This document shows positions 36,218-44,953 of a stretch of DNA of 64,000 nt, one piece after another. This DNA comes from Blautia parvula (GTDB lineage Bacteria > Bacillota > Clostridia > Lachnospirales > Lachnospiraceae). Made by a program: the position numbers and the translations under genes. Position 1 is the first letter of the stretch. Each line of letters opens with the position of its first letter. The DNA is taken from positions 2,202,001 through 2,266,000 of the forward strand of contig NZ_CP084061.1 in assembly GCF_020215665.1 (NCBI RefSeq), written 5' to 3'. The notes beneath the pieces were generated by a model. The model was not told where the DNA came from. It worked only from the letters and a program-made list of their open reading frames with translations, and ran no database searches.

Positions 36218-38344
36218 TCACATCATCGGATCAAGACCCAGAGCCGGATGTCCTTTTTCTGTTAAGAATGCAACTAATTCTTCCGGATCTGTTGCGATGG
36301 TCTCATCACCAACCATGTCTGTGAAGTTGTCGATACCGTATAATTCTTTTGCTGTCTGGTTCAGTCTCTCAGCAACAAATTCTTTCAGCTCTTTCGGCAT
36401 CCAGACGATCCTCTCGATACCGCCCTCTGCCTTCATGAACTTCTTAGAACCGATGAAGTGTTTTCCATGGCCCATGAAGCCAGGTGTCTGTACACCGCCG
36501 CCTGTCATGGATGCCAGTTCCGGGAAGGTCATTCCAAGCGGTGTCATACCCGCATACTCACGGTTTGTGATAACTACACCGTTGGAGAACGGCTCGATAC
36601 CGCAGATACACTCAAAGCATCCGCAGGATGTCATTGGTTTTTCCATGATGGAGTACAGAGATACCTCTTCCAGAGCACCCTGGGAGAATTTGCGTACGGC
36701 TTCGTTAACATCCTCGTACTCACCAATCCTCTCGTCAATACATTTCTCTTTCGTGATAACCTGGCATGGTCCGTTTGGATCCAGCTCGTTGGTCGCCTTT
36801 GCATCCAGCCATGAAACGGCACCGCACAGGCCCAGACGTTCCGGTGTTACCACACATACGTGTGACGGGGAGAATGCCTGGCACAGGATACAGCTGTAGT
36901 ATACGTCTACAGACTCATCGGTCAGGGATTTCAGACGGTCATCACGTTTGTTGAAGGTAGGAACTGCCACTTCGTGACGGATCCTCTTACACTCTGCAGG
37001 ATCTGTGTAGATCACAACTTCACATTTGTCAACAACAGCGTCAAATTCATTCTTAACAGATGCGTACAGAACTTCACCGATATGTTTCAGGCGGAATCCT
37101 GCATGGAATGCATCCTTGCTGATACGGATACGCTGCATATCACGCTGTCCTGTGTGGTATACACCTTCGATACAGTTGATGTAGTTATGGAACTTACGCT
37201 CGATAACCGGTTCAAAGTCAGACTGCATGTTCTTGCCTGCAACTTTTACAACATAAGCAATGCTGTTCTTGCTGCCCAGCTCCATCTCATCTGCTTCCGG
37301 TCCGATCACAGTGATCTTGTGGTCTTCGATCTCTGTAGCCTCTGCTGACTGAACAAGCTCTGCACAGTCTACACGGGAACCGTCGAACTCTACCTGCATG
37401 TCGCCGCGGCGGATGATCTCACCCTCGAATGCGGATGCGAATGCAACCGGAATGTCGATATTGGTGATCTTGATCTTGATATCGCGTGCTTCCAGGGATG
37501 TAGCGTTGAATTTGGAAACATCCGGCTGTAAGATCAGGCTCTTCGGTACTGTGGATACGCCTTCCTGGTTTGTGATAACAGGGAAGCCCAGTGCGATGGC
37601 ACCTGCGCCGCAGGCAACGATCACATCGTCCAGAGGAGCGAATGCGTTAACGAATGCCGGTACACGCTCAAAGGTGTATTTCATCAGGTTTGCTGCATCA
37701 CCGGGTGTTACATTACCAAAGATAAGCGCTGCCCTTAAAGCAACGGATACTACATGGATCACGCTTGTCACGTCTTTGCCCAGCGGGATAACACGTAAGT
37801 TTGCGCCTGTCTTCATGCCTGCCTCTGCCACCTGATCGATCACACCGCCGACCAGTGTTACCAGGATACCCTGTGCCTGATAGCTCTTAACCAGGGCAAC
37901 TGCTTCCTCTTTTGTAGGAGCGCTTCCCAGGATAACAGCAACACCGGGGATATCACCGGTTACAAGGGGTACACCCAGCTCACGGATCACAGCATCTGCC
38001 AGATGTCCGTAGCAGGGCTCTGTATACGGCTCTGCGCCGTCGATATATTTCAGAACTTCGATGAACTCTGCACAGAGAGCGGTCGCTACACCTGACATAA
38101 ATACGTCATTTAATCTCATCTCTCTTGTCATCAGAGTTTTCACTACACCTAAAGCTTCTTTTAATTCTCCTAAAGTTTTAACCTTCACGCCTGTCACTGC
38201 ATAGTAGCATGGTAAGCAGTAAGCGGTGTTCGGGAAGCTGACAGCCTTGTCAGCACCGTGCTGTTCGATGGCAGCATTGACAGCGCCTTCTGTCAGCCCA
38301 TACACTGCGTCATTTCCGCTAAATACGGTTTCAAATAATGTCAC
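36218..38344 (-). CDS. acsB: Acetyl-CoA synthase (CO-methylating), CODH/ACS complex beta subunit
   Basis: 708 residues, close to the acetogenic bacterial enzyme. The Fe-S/Ni A-cluster ligands are visible: CILCQAFSPSHVC and GLCGAVSW supply the 4Fe-4S cysteines, and SCGCFECICGIEPF contains the Cys-Gly-Cys that binds the distal nickel. The enzyme joins CO, a corrinoid-bound methyl group and CoA to acetyl-CoA in the Wood-Ljungdahl pathway. It lies 48 bases downstream of cooS, forming an operon. The corrinoid protein and methyltransferase genes acsCDE are not in the window. Confidence 0.97.
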   Translation of the reverse strand: MTLFETVFSGNDAVYGLTEGAVNAAIEQHGADKAVSFPNTAYCLPCYYAVTGVKVKTLGELKEALGVVKTLMTREMRLNDVFMSGVATALCAEFIEVLKYIDGAEPYTEPCYGHLADAVIRELGVPLVTGDIPGVAVILGSAPTKEEAVALVKSYQAQGILVTLVGGVIDQVAEAGMKTGANLRVIPLGKDVTSVIHVVSVALRAALIFGNVTPGDAANLMKYTFERVPAFVNAFAPLDDVIVACGAGAIALGFPVITNQEGVSTVPKSLILQPDVSKFNATSLEARDIKIKITNIDIPVAFASAFEGEIIRRGDMQVEFDGSRVDCAELVQSAEATEIEDHKITVIGPEADEMELGSKNSIAYVVKVAGKNMQSDFEPVIERKFHNYINCIEGVYHTGQRDMQRIRISKDAFHAGFRLKHIGEVLYASVKNEFDAVVDKCEVVIYTDPAECKRIRHEVAVPTFNKRDDRLKSLTDESVDVYYSCILCQAFSPSHVCVVTPERLGLCGAVSWLDAKATNELDPNGPCQVITKEKCIDERIGEYEDVNEAVRKFSQGALEEVSLYSIMEKPMTSCGCFECICGIEPFSNGVVITNREYAGMTPLGMTFPELASMTGGGVQTPGFMGHGKHFIGSKKFMKAEGGIERIVWMPKELKEFVAERLNQTAKELYGIDNFTDMVGDETIATDPEELVAFLTEKGHPALGLDPMM

Positions 38345-38392
38345 TGTTTCATCCTCCGCAAATGATATTTTCTTGGTAAAAGCGAATCTTTT

Positions 38393-40285
38393 TTATATCC
38401 CCAGAGCCGCACGTTTTTCTTCTATTCTGGCGATCATGGCGTCGCCCAGTTTTTCAATATCTTTCTCCACGGTGTACGCTGCTTCCACCCACTTGCGGAC
38501 ACCCTCTGTCAGCCAGTATGTGACCTCAGAGGAACCGCTGACCTGCGGGTCTACACCCAGGAATGTATCAATCCCCGTGGCAACCACATAGTTTCCGATG
38601 GACACGGCTTTCTCTGACATCCATTCCGGCGCGCATCCCACAACGGGAAGCTTGGAGATGGGCAGCCCGGAATCCTTTGACAGCTCAGACGCCAGGACCA
38701 TCATACGGCTGATATCCACACAGGATCCCATATGCAGGACAGGCGGAATATCTGCCAGCTCACAGACTCTCTTTAAACCGGCTCCGCACAGGTCTTTTGC
38801 CCTCTTATCCATAAGTCCGGCCCTTGCCGCTGCCTGGGCGGAACATCCTGACAAAATCACGATGATATCGTTTTTGATGAGCTTTTTCATCAGCTCAATA
38901 TGCGCGTAGTCCGGGCGCACCCTTGGATTGTTGCAGCCGACCATAGCTACAGCGCCCCGCAGCACGCCGGATGTGATACATTCCAGCAGCGGTTTCGTGG
39001 TGCCCAGCACGTCCACCTGTGAGTTTGTGACACCGTCCAGAGTCTTGACTATGGCCTCCACGGAATAGCCCACCGTGGCCTTTTGCTTTAACTGCGGAAT
39101 ATGTACCAGCTCCTGTTTTCTGTTGGCAAAATTCTCAACCGCTGTGCGGACGATCTTCTTAGCATTCTCCCCTGCTGTCTCTGCGTTAAAACGAATGAAA
39201 TCGGAATCCGGCATCTGCGCAATGGGGGAGGTGGTGATAAACTTGGTATGGAAGCATTTGGAGAGAGGGCCCAGTGCCGGGAAAATGCACTGTACATCCA
39301 CTACAATGGCTTCACAAGCTCCGGTCAGCACCACATTTTCCTGCTGCAGGAAATTTCCCGCCATGGGTACGCCTCTTCGCATGGCAACCTCGTTGGACGT
39401 ACAGCAGACACCTGCAACGTTGATCCCGTTTGCTCCCATGGTTTTTGCAAGTGCCACCATCTCCGGATCATCGGCGTATTCGCAGATCATCTCGGAAAGA
39501 CTGGGATCATGTCCGTGTACAATGATGTTGACCTGATCCTCTTTCATGACACCCAGATTAGCCTCTGTATCCACCGGTTTCGGAGTGCCGAACATGACGT
39601 CTGAAAATTCCGTGCCGCACATGGAGCCGCCCCATCCGTCAGACATACCGGAGCGCAGAGCCTGACGCACCAGTGCCTCCGGTTTGCTGGAATTTCCCAT
39701 ATGTGTCATATGCATGGCAGTGGAAACTTCACGGTCAATGGCTCTCGGCTCGATCTCCGCGTCATGCCAGAGCTTCTGTGTATGCTCCGGCGCACGTTTC
39801 AGCCATCTCTGCACACCGAAGGGTTTTCCGTATTCCATAAGGGCCAGCTCTGACATCTCATGTGCCAGTTCATAGATATCCCGGCCCTCTGTCTCTACGC
39901 CCCATTCTTTTGCGATGCGGATCAGTTTCTCCGCGTCCTTTACCTTATAATTGCCATCCGGTGCCACCGTGTGCAGGGTATGGCAGATCTCACGCCCATG
40001 GTCTGAATGGGTGGCTGCCCCTCCTGCCGTAAAACGCAGAAAATTCCTTCCCGCAATGCCGTGTGCGTCACAGCCGCAGATACCTCTCGGCGCCTTTTTT
40101 GTGATCCGGCAGGGTCCCATGGAACAGATACGGCAGCAAATGCCCTCCTCGCCGAATTTGCAGTGGGGTGTCTGGTTCTTCACGCGCATCTGCCAGGAAT
40201 CCGCACCGACCTTTGCCCCTGTCTCCAGCAGCCTGTCTGTGGCTGCCTCGAATTCTTCTACTGTTGTCAACCTAAACGAACTCAT
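38393..40285 (-). CDS. cooS: Anaerobic carbon monoxide dehydrogenase, catalytic subunit
   Basis: 630 residues, the normal length of the Ni-Fe-S enzyme. The N-terminal cysteines for clusters D and B occur in GICCRICSMGPCRI and GICGCDAHG (about 50-75), and the C-cluster ligands in HMTHMG, VHGHDPSLSE, AGVCCTSNE, VGCNNPR, SGCSAQAAARAG and HMGSCVDISRM. It interconverts CO and CO2 and supplies CO to AcsB. AGGAGG precedes the ATG. Promoter and paired LysR-type boxes lie directly upstream; no cooC maturation gene is adjacent. Confidence 0.97.
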   Translation of the reverse strand: MSSFRLTTVEEFEAATDRLLETGAKVGADSWQMRVKNQTPHCKFGEEGICCRICSMGPCRITKKAPRGICGCDAHGIAGRNFLRFTAGGAATHSDHGREICHTLHTVAPDGNYKVKDAEKLIRIAKEWGVETEGRDIYELAHEMSELALMEYGKPFGVQRWLKRAPEHTQKLWHDAEIEPRAIDREVSTAMHMTHMGNSSKPEALVRQALRSGMSDGWGGSMCGTEFSDVMFGTPKPVDTEANLGVMKEDQVNIIVHGHDPSLSEMICEYADDPEMVALAKTMGANGINVAGVCCTSNEVAMRRGVPMAGNFLQQENVVLTGACEAIVVDVQCIFPALGPLSKCFHTKFITTSPIAQMPDSDFIRFNAETAGENAKKIVRTAVENFANRKQELVHIPQLKQKATVGYSVEAIVKTLDGVTNSQVDVLGTTKPLLECITSGVLRGAVAMVGCNNPRVRPDYAHIELMKKLIKNDIIVILSGCSAQAAARAGLMDKRAKDLCGAGLKRVCELADIPPVLHMGSCVDISRMMVLASELSKDSGLPISKLPVVGCAPEWMSEKAVSIGNYVVATGIDTFLGVDPQVSGSSEVTYWLTEGVRKWVEAAYTVEKDIEKLGDAMIARIEEKRAALGI

Positions 40286-40317
40286 CCTTATCCTCCTGAA
40301 ATATTGTATTTGTCTAT

Positions 40318-40346
40318 ATTATAACAACCCCGGGCAGGGGTTCCCA
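40318..40346 (-). promoter_or_regulatory. Promoter of cooS-acsB
   Basis: On the minus strand a perfect TATAAT (40318-40323) is 17 bases from a poor -35, TGGGAA (40341-40346). The spacer holds a perfect repeat AACCCC-N5-GGGGTT. A good -10 with a weak -35 suggests activator dependence. Confidence 0.65.
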
Positions 40347-40382
40347 TCAACGTTTTATTGACTGTCTTCAACGTTTCATTGA
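40347..40382. promoter_or_regulatory. Two LysR-type boxes upstream of cooS
   Basis: TCAACGTTTTATTGA (40347-40361) and TCAACGTTTCATTGA (40368-40382) repeat with one mismatch, 21 bp apart. Each is a TCAA-N7-TTGA dyad fitting the T-N11-A rule for LysR-type regulators. Their centres fall near -44 and -65 of the predicted start, the classic positions. Confidence 0.65.
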
Positions 40383-40394
40383 TGGGGTATGCAA

Positions 40395-40440
40395 AAAGAA
40401 AGACACACCTCATTTGCGGTTCTGAGATGTGTCTTTCTTT
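40395..40440 (-). terminator. Terminator of the hydrogenase-LysR transcript
   Basis: AAAGAAAGACACA and TGTGTCTTTCTTT form a 13-bp stem with inner CTCA/TGAG pairs; a U-rich stretch follows on the minus strand. The stem would work in either direction. It lies about 90 bases after the LysR stop. Confidence 0.8.
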
Positions 40441-40529
40441 ATGAGTGAATTCGTGATTATTGTAACATACCGTTTCTTCGCTGATAATAAACAAAACGTT
40501 TCAAGCATGCAACGAATCTCTGAGGCGTT

Positions 40530-41438
40530 TCACCTCTGTATGGAATTTTTCCTGATCTCCTCCAGCCAGTACATCACATGGTTGTGAAAAAGGCTGATAT
40601 CCGGGTTCTCTGCCTTTCCCTCCCGGGTCAGCATATAGGTCTCCCAGTTGAAAGGCCCCTCCTCAAAGGGAAGCATGACCAGATCGTCCTGTTTCATGTC
40701 ATCAAAAATAAAATCCACAGTGACAGAGATGCCTTTGTTCTGCTGAACCATTTTATGGCACAGACTGAATCCGCTGGTCTCGAAAACGATATCCGGCTTA
40801 AATCCTGCCAGCCTGCACTGGCTCAGTATCAGGTTATGGATATTAAATTCCGAGCTTTCAATGTAAAGCTTTTCCCCCTCCATATCCTTTATGGAGACGG
40901 TTTCTCTCCCACTGAGAGGATGCTGCCGGTTGACCAGCAGTTTGATCTCGTACTTTTCCATAAATGTAGCCCTTGTGTTTTTCAGCAGGCCGTTTCCCAC
41001 TGTAAAGGCCACATTTCCCTCTCCCTCCTGGAACAGCCTTTCCACCTGGCGGTCAGGATATTCCCGGTAATTGAATTTAATATGGGGATACTTTTTCTTA
41101 AAATCCACCAGGCATTCCGGAGTCACAAGCCTCAATATGCCGTAGGCGGACAGCAGGTCGATCTCATGGTTCTGCCGCTGTTCAATGCAGCGGATCTCGC
41201 TGCATATGGAGTGGTAAGAATTCAGAAATTCAGGGAGCTTGGCATACAGATAAGCGCCTGCTTCTGTGAGACTGATTCCCGTACCTGTTCTGTTTAAAAG
41301 AGAGGCGCCCATCTCACTCTCAATATTTTTTATGATCTTGCTGAGGCCCTGAGGTGTCATATACAGAGCGTGTGCCGCCTTTGTGATACTTTTGTGCTGG
41401 CACACGGTTTTAAAATACTCCAGCTCCTTTATATTCAT
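40530..41438 (-). CDS. LysR-family transcriptional regulator
   Basis: 302 residues. The N-terminal winged helix (1-60, with ITKAAHALYMTPQGLSKIIK) and the C-terminal two-part effector domain (about 90-295) are both complete. AAGGTGAG precedes the ATG. It starts 44 bases after the hydrogenase stop with no terminator between, so it is probably co-transcribed with the hydrogenase, and its own terminator separates it from cooS. It is the obvious candidate to bind the boxes at 40347-40382. Its effector is unknown. Confidence 0.93.
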   Translation of the reverse strand: MNIKELEYFKTVCQHKSITKAAHALYMTPQGLSKIIKNIESEMGASLLNRTGTGISLTEAGAYLYAKLPEFLNSYHSICSEIRCIEQRQNHEIDLLSAYGILRLVTPECLVDFKKKYPHIKFNYREYPDRQVERLFQEGEGNVAFTVGNGLLKNTRATFMEKYEIKLLVNRQHPLSGRETVSIKDMEGEKLYIESSEFNIHNLILSQCRLAGFKPDIVFETSGFSLCHKMVQQNKGISVTVDFIFDDMKQDDLVMLPFEEGPFNWETYMLTREGKAENPDISLFHNHVMYWLEEIRKNSIQR

Positions 41439-41482
41439 CTTCTCACCTTTTGGCCGGAAAAGGACTTCCGGTCTCTCCCTAT

Positions 41483-42988
41483 TTAATCAAGCTCAATTTC
41501 AATGAGTTCCGCTGCCGGAAGTTTTTTCGTGGAGGATGCCTTATATTTCTTAAGCTCTGCCGCGGCTTCCTTTAACGGAATATTGGTTCCGGCTCCCGCC
41601 ATACAGCCGCCCGGGCAGCCCATGCCTTCTATGAGGCAGCCATTCATTTTTCCGGCTTTGGCAAGGGTCAGCACTTTCTTACACTCTGCCAGACCCTCTG
41701 CATGTTCAATATGTACTGGGACTTCCGGGTGGTATTCCTGCAGGCATTCCTCAATCGCCTGGGCCACACCCCCGGCTATGGCATAACCTCTTCCCGCTGC
41801 GGTTGCATTGTGCAGGCTGCCCTGTTCTTCCATCATTGCCGGATCTATTCCCTTTGCGTCAAACATTCCCTGCAGTTCTTCAAAAGTAATGACAAATTCC
41901 ACATCACTGCGGACGTCCGTTCTGGATGCCTCCAGTTTTTTCGCCGCACAGGGACCGATGAAGACCACTCCGGCATTGGGGTATTTCTGTTTGATACTTC
42001 TGGCAGAGGCGACCATGGGGGTCAGCTCCTGGGATACACTGTCAATCAGATCCGGAAACTGTTTTTTTGCAAGCATGGACCAGGATGGACAGCAGGACGT
42101 GAGAAGAAAGGGCAGTTCTCCGGTGCTCACCTTTTCCGCATAGTGATGAGCTTCCGCGATTGCCCCGATGTCCGCGCCAAGCGCTACCTCATACACTTCC
42201 TTAAAGCCGAGTTTTAAAAGCGCGGCCTTGAACTTTGCCGCAGTCACGTCTTTTCCGAACTGGCCTACAAATGCAGGCGCCACTTCGGCAATGATCTCTT
42301 TTCCCTCACGCAGTGCCCTGGAAAGCTGGAAGATCTGGGACTTATCCGAAATTGCCCCGAAGGGACAGCTCACCATACACATGCCGCAGGACACACATTT
42401 TTTCGGGTCAATGGCAGCTCTGCCCAGATTGTCGCTTCCGATGGCCTTGACGCCGCAGGCCCTGGCACAAGGGCGTTCCATTTTGGAGATGGCGTCATAG
42501 GGACAGATGGCCTTGCATTTGCCGCATTTGATACATTTTTCCTGATCGATCACAGATTTTCCATTCACTATAGATATGGCATTTTTCGGACATACCTGTT
42601 TGCAGGGGTGAGCCACACAGCCTCTGCACATGTTGCTGACTTCATATTTGTTGGGCTCGCAGGCATCGCAGGCAGAAGGGATGACCTGCATAAGAGGCGG
42701 CTCATAATATTTTTCATCTATGTTACTGTTTTCCATTCCTGCAGTGATATGGACTGCTTCATTTTCCGGGCGCAGGGACATACCCATGGCAAGGCGGACA
42801 CGCTCGCTGGCCACCGCTCTCTCCCTGTAGATACTCTCCCTGTAAGTTGCCCTCTCCTTAACAATATGATACGGGATGGCTTCTATCTCATCATTGAAAT
42901 TATCCTTTGTGGATGCAAAAGCAACCTTGCAGATTTCTGTAAATACTTCACGCCTGATCTTCTTTACCGGGGTTTCTACACTTCTCAT
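41483..42988 (-). CDS. Monomeric [FeFe]-hydrogenase, group B type
   Basis: 501 residues. The N-terminal part (about 95-210) holds ferredoxin-like motifs: CDACEPNKYEVSNMCRGC, CIKCGKCKAICP and CVSCGMCMVSCP. The H-cluster motifs follow: LTSCCPSW, then GPCAAKK in place of the usual MPCxxK, and EGMGCPGGCMAGAG. The Gly in the second motif is typical of the group B enzymes of gut anaerobes. It would evolve or oxidise H2 with ferredoxin as partner. No hydE/F/G maturation genes are nearby. It is the first gene before LysR. Confidence 0.93.
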   Translation of the reverse strand: MRSVETPVKKIRREVFTEICKVAFASTKDNFNDEIEAIPYHIVKERATYRESIYRERAVASERVRLAMGMSLRPENEAVHITAGMENSNIDEKYYEPPLMQVIPSACDACEPNKYEVSNMCRGCVAHPCKQVCPKNAISIVNGKSVIDQEKCIKCGKCKAICPYDAISKMERPCARACGVKAIGSDNLGRAAIDPKKCVSCGMCMVSCPFGAISDKSQIFQLSRALREGKEIIAEVAPAFVGQFGKDVTAAKFKAALLKLGFKEVYEVALGADIGAIAEAHHYAEKVSTGELPFLLTSCCPSWSMLAKKQFPDLIDSVSQELTPMVASARSIKQKYPNAGVVFIGPCAAKKLEASRTDVRSDVEFVITFEELQGMFDAKGIDPAMMEEQGSLHNATAAGRGYAIAGGVAQAIEECLQEYHPEVPVHIEHAEGLAECKKVLTLAKAGKMNGCLIEGMGCPGGCMAGAGTNIPLKEAAAELKKYKASSTKKLPAAELIEIELD

Positions 42989-43071
42989 TTAAAATCTCCT
43001 GTTCTCAATCATGCTCTAATACCATCTATCCGCACATTAAATGGTTAGAATCTATCGTTTACATATCTTGC

Positions 43072-43089
43072 GTAACTGTGGTCAGTTAC
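43072..43089. promoter_or_regulatory. Inverted repeat upstream of the hydrogenase gene
   Basis: GTAACTG-TGGT-CAGTTAC has perfect 7-bp arms about 85 bases upstream of the hydrogenase ATG. A weak TAACTG/TATGTA pair with 17-base spacing overlaps it. It does not match the Rex or LysR patterns. Confidence 0.45.
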
Positions 43090-43134
43090 TATCTTTCATT
43101 CTATGAAATATCAGGAGAAATGCAAGTTTTTTAT

Positions 43135-43935
43135 TCAATACACTGACCGGTCCATTCTCTTATAGGACAGGCATATGGGTTTTCCCGTCCACGGGTCCCG
43201 GCTGATACTGGCATCCAGGGAAAATACATCCGCCAGGGTCTTTTTCGTCATGATTTCCTCCGGGGTTCCCTTATAAAGCACTCTTCCGGAGCGCATGGCA
43301 ATCATCCAGTCTGAAAATCTGGCCGCCAGATTCAGGTCATGGAGGACCATGGCAATGGTTTTTTTCTGTTTTTTATTCAAATCCTCCAGAAGCTCCAGCA
43401 CCTCAAGCTGATGCGTCATATCCAGATAGGTGGTTGGCTCATCCAAAAGGATGAGAGGCGTATCCTGGGCAAGGGCCATGGCGATCCAGGCCCTCTGCCG
43501 CTGTCCTCCCGAGAGCGCGTCCATATCCCTGCCGGCAAGCTCCTCCATATCCGTAATGGAGAGCGCCCAGTCAACGGCCTCATGATCCTCTTTTTTCAGC
43601 CGCCCGAACCCTCTTTGATGGGGATATCTGCCGTAAGACACCAGCTCTTTGACCGTCAGGCCCCCCGGCGCCTGAGGCCCCTGGGGCAGGATCGCCATTT
43701 TTTTTGCCACCTCCACTGTGGACATTTTGGCGATCTGGCTGCCGTCCAGAAACACATGGCCCTCCCGGACAGGTGTCATGCGGGACAGGGCTTTTAAAAG
43801 AGTGGATTTCCCGCAGCCGTTGGGCCCGATGATCGACGTCATGTTCCCCCCGGGGATCTGCACATCCATGGCCGGGATGACAATATTTTGATGGTATGCA
43901 ACGGAAATGCCTTCTCCTGTAAGTACAGCATCCAT
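43135..43935 (-). CDS. Iron-siderophore ABC transporter, ATP-binding protein
   Basis: 266 residues with Walker A IGPNGCGKSTLLKAL, Q-loop LPQGPQAPGG, signature LSGGQRQRAW and Walker B LILLDEPTTYLD, of the FepC/FhuC group. It powers import of ferric siderophores or heme through the two adjacent permeases. Last gene of the iron-transport operon, 13 bases after the second permease. Confidence 0.93.
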   Translation of the reverse strand: MDAVLTGEGISVAYHQNIVIPAMDVQIPGGNMTSIIGPNGCGKSTLLKALSRMTPVREGHVFLDGSQIAKMSTVEVAKKMAILPQGPQAPGGLTVKELVSYGRYPHQRGFGRLKKEDHEAVDWALSITDMEELAGRDMDALSGGQRQRAWIAMALAQDTPLILLDEPTTYLDMTHQLEVLELLEDLNKKQKKTIAMVLHDLNLAARFSDWMIAMRSGRVLYKGTPEEIMTKKTLADVFSLDASISRDPWTGKPICLSYKRMDRSVY

Positions 43936-43948
43936 ATAAAAATCTCCT

Positions 43949-44953
43949 TTACGTTTTAATCAGCAGATACAGAAAATAGGGGGCACCGATCACGGCAGCC
44001 ACGATTCCGACGGGAATCTCCCTCGGCGACAGCAGCGTGCGGGATATCAGATCCGCATATGTCATCAGCACAGACCCGGTAAGCACAGTGGCCGGAACCA
44101 GGATTCTGTAGTTCGGTCCCACCAGACGGCGCGCCATATGAGGGCAGACCAGGCCTACAAAGCTCAGTCCTCCGCCCACCGCACAACAGAGGCCGGACAT
44201 GGCGATGGCTGCACCGAGAAGGATCACGGTCTGCCTGGACACGGCTGCTCCAAGTCCCACAGCCGTCTGATAGCTTAAGGACAGCACATTCAGCGTGCGG
44301 CTTTTATAAAAAACAAACAGTCCAAGGAGCAGAAGGCTGACAAAAAGCAGCCGCACATTCTGCCAGTTCGCTCCCCATATGCTGCCGGACAGCCAGTTCT
44401 GCACAAAGGCATAATCGCTGTCCGGCAGGCGCAGCATTAAAATGGTGGTCACACTGGACACGGCAGTGGAAACCGCCACCCCCATCAAAAGCAGCCTGCG
44501 GGGTGAAATCCCCTGTCCTGTGCGGGCCAGCCGGTAATCCAGCACAGCCACCGCCATGGAACCGGCAAAAGCCAGTACAGGAAGCAGCACAGTAAGGCTG
44601 ACAGAGCTTTGCGGCACCAACACCAGAAACGCTGCCACAAAAAGCCCGGCACCCGCATTGATTCCCAGGATTCCCGGCTCAGCCATATCATTTCTCGATA
44701 CACCCTGGATCACACATCCGGAGACCGCCAGCCCCATGCCCACCAAAAGACTGGTGAAGATTCTGGGAAGCCTCAGGTTCAGAAGTGTATAGCGGACACT
44801 TTTTGTGCCTCCGCCCTTTAAGATCTCCCACATTTCCTCCGGGCTGATTTTCCGGTATCCCGCATTTATCTCCAGCCATATGCCTGCAAGCAGCAGGATG
44901 ATCAGGATCATAAATACCGTAACCATACGGATCCTGCGTCTTCTCTCACTCAA
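43949..44953 (-). CDS. Iron-siderophore ABC transporter permease (FecCD type), second
   Basis: 334 residues from a TTG at 44953, chosen because AGGAGAGG precedes it by 4 bases and the result starts MSERRRRIRM then a membrane segment; an ATG at 44926 is the alternative. About nine membrane helices, with GISPRRLLLMGVAVSTAVSS and the FecCD cytoplasmic loop ESGFVGLVCPHMARRLVG-like GGGLSFVGLVCPHMARRLVG. It overlaps the upstream permease by 8 bases. It forms the import channel with its partner. Confidence 0.92.
   Translation of the reverse strand: MSERRRRIRMVTVFMILIILLLAGIWLEINAGYRKISPEEMWEILKGGGTKSVRYTLLNLRLPRIFTSLLVGMGLAVSGCVIQGVSRNDMAEPGILGINAGAGLFVAAFLVLVPQSSVSLTVLLPVLAFAGSMAVAVLDYRLARTGQGISPRRLLLMGVAVSTAVSSVTTILMLRLPDSDYAFVQNWLSGSIWGANWQNVRLLFVSLLLLGLFVFYKSRTLNVLSLSYQTAVGLGAAVSRQTVILLGAAIAMSGLCCAVGGGLSFVGLVCPHMARRLVGPNYRILVPATVLTGSVLMTYADLISRTLLSPREIPVGIVAAVIGAPYFLYLLIKT

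Noticed and set aside
40326-40342. AACCCC-N5-GGGGTT palindrome inside the cooS promoter as a separate operator
   Set aside because: It could bind a protein, but the spacer of any GC-rich promoter can give this by chance; noted in the promoter entry only.
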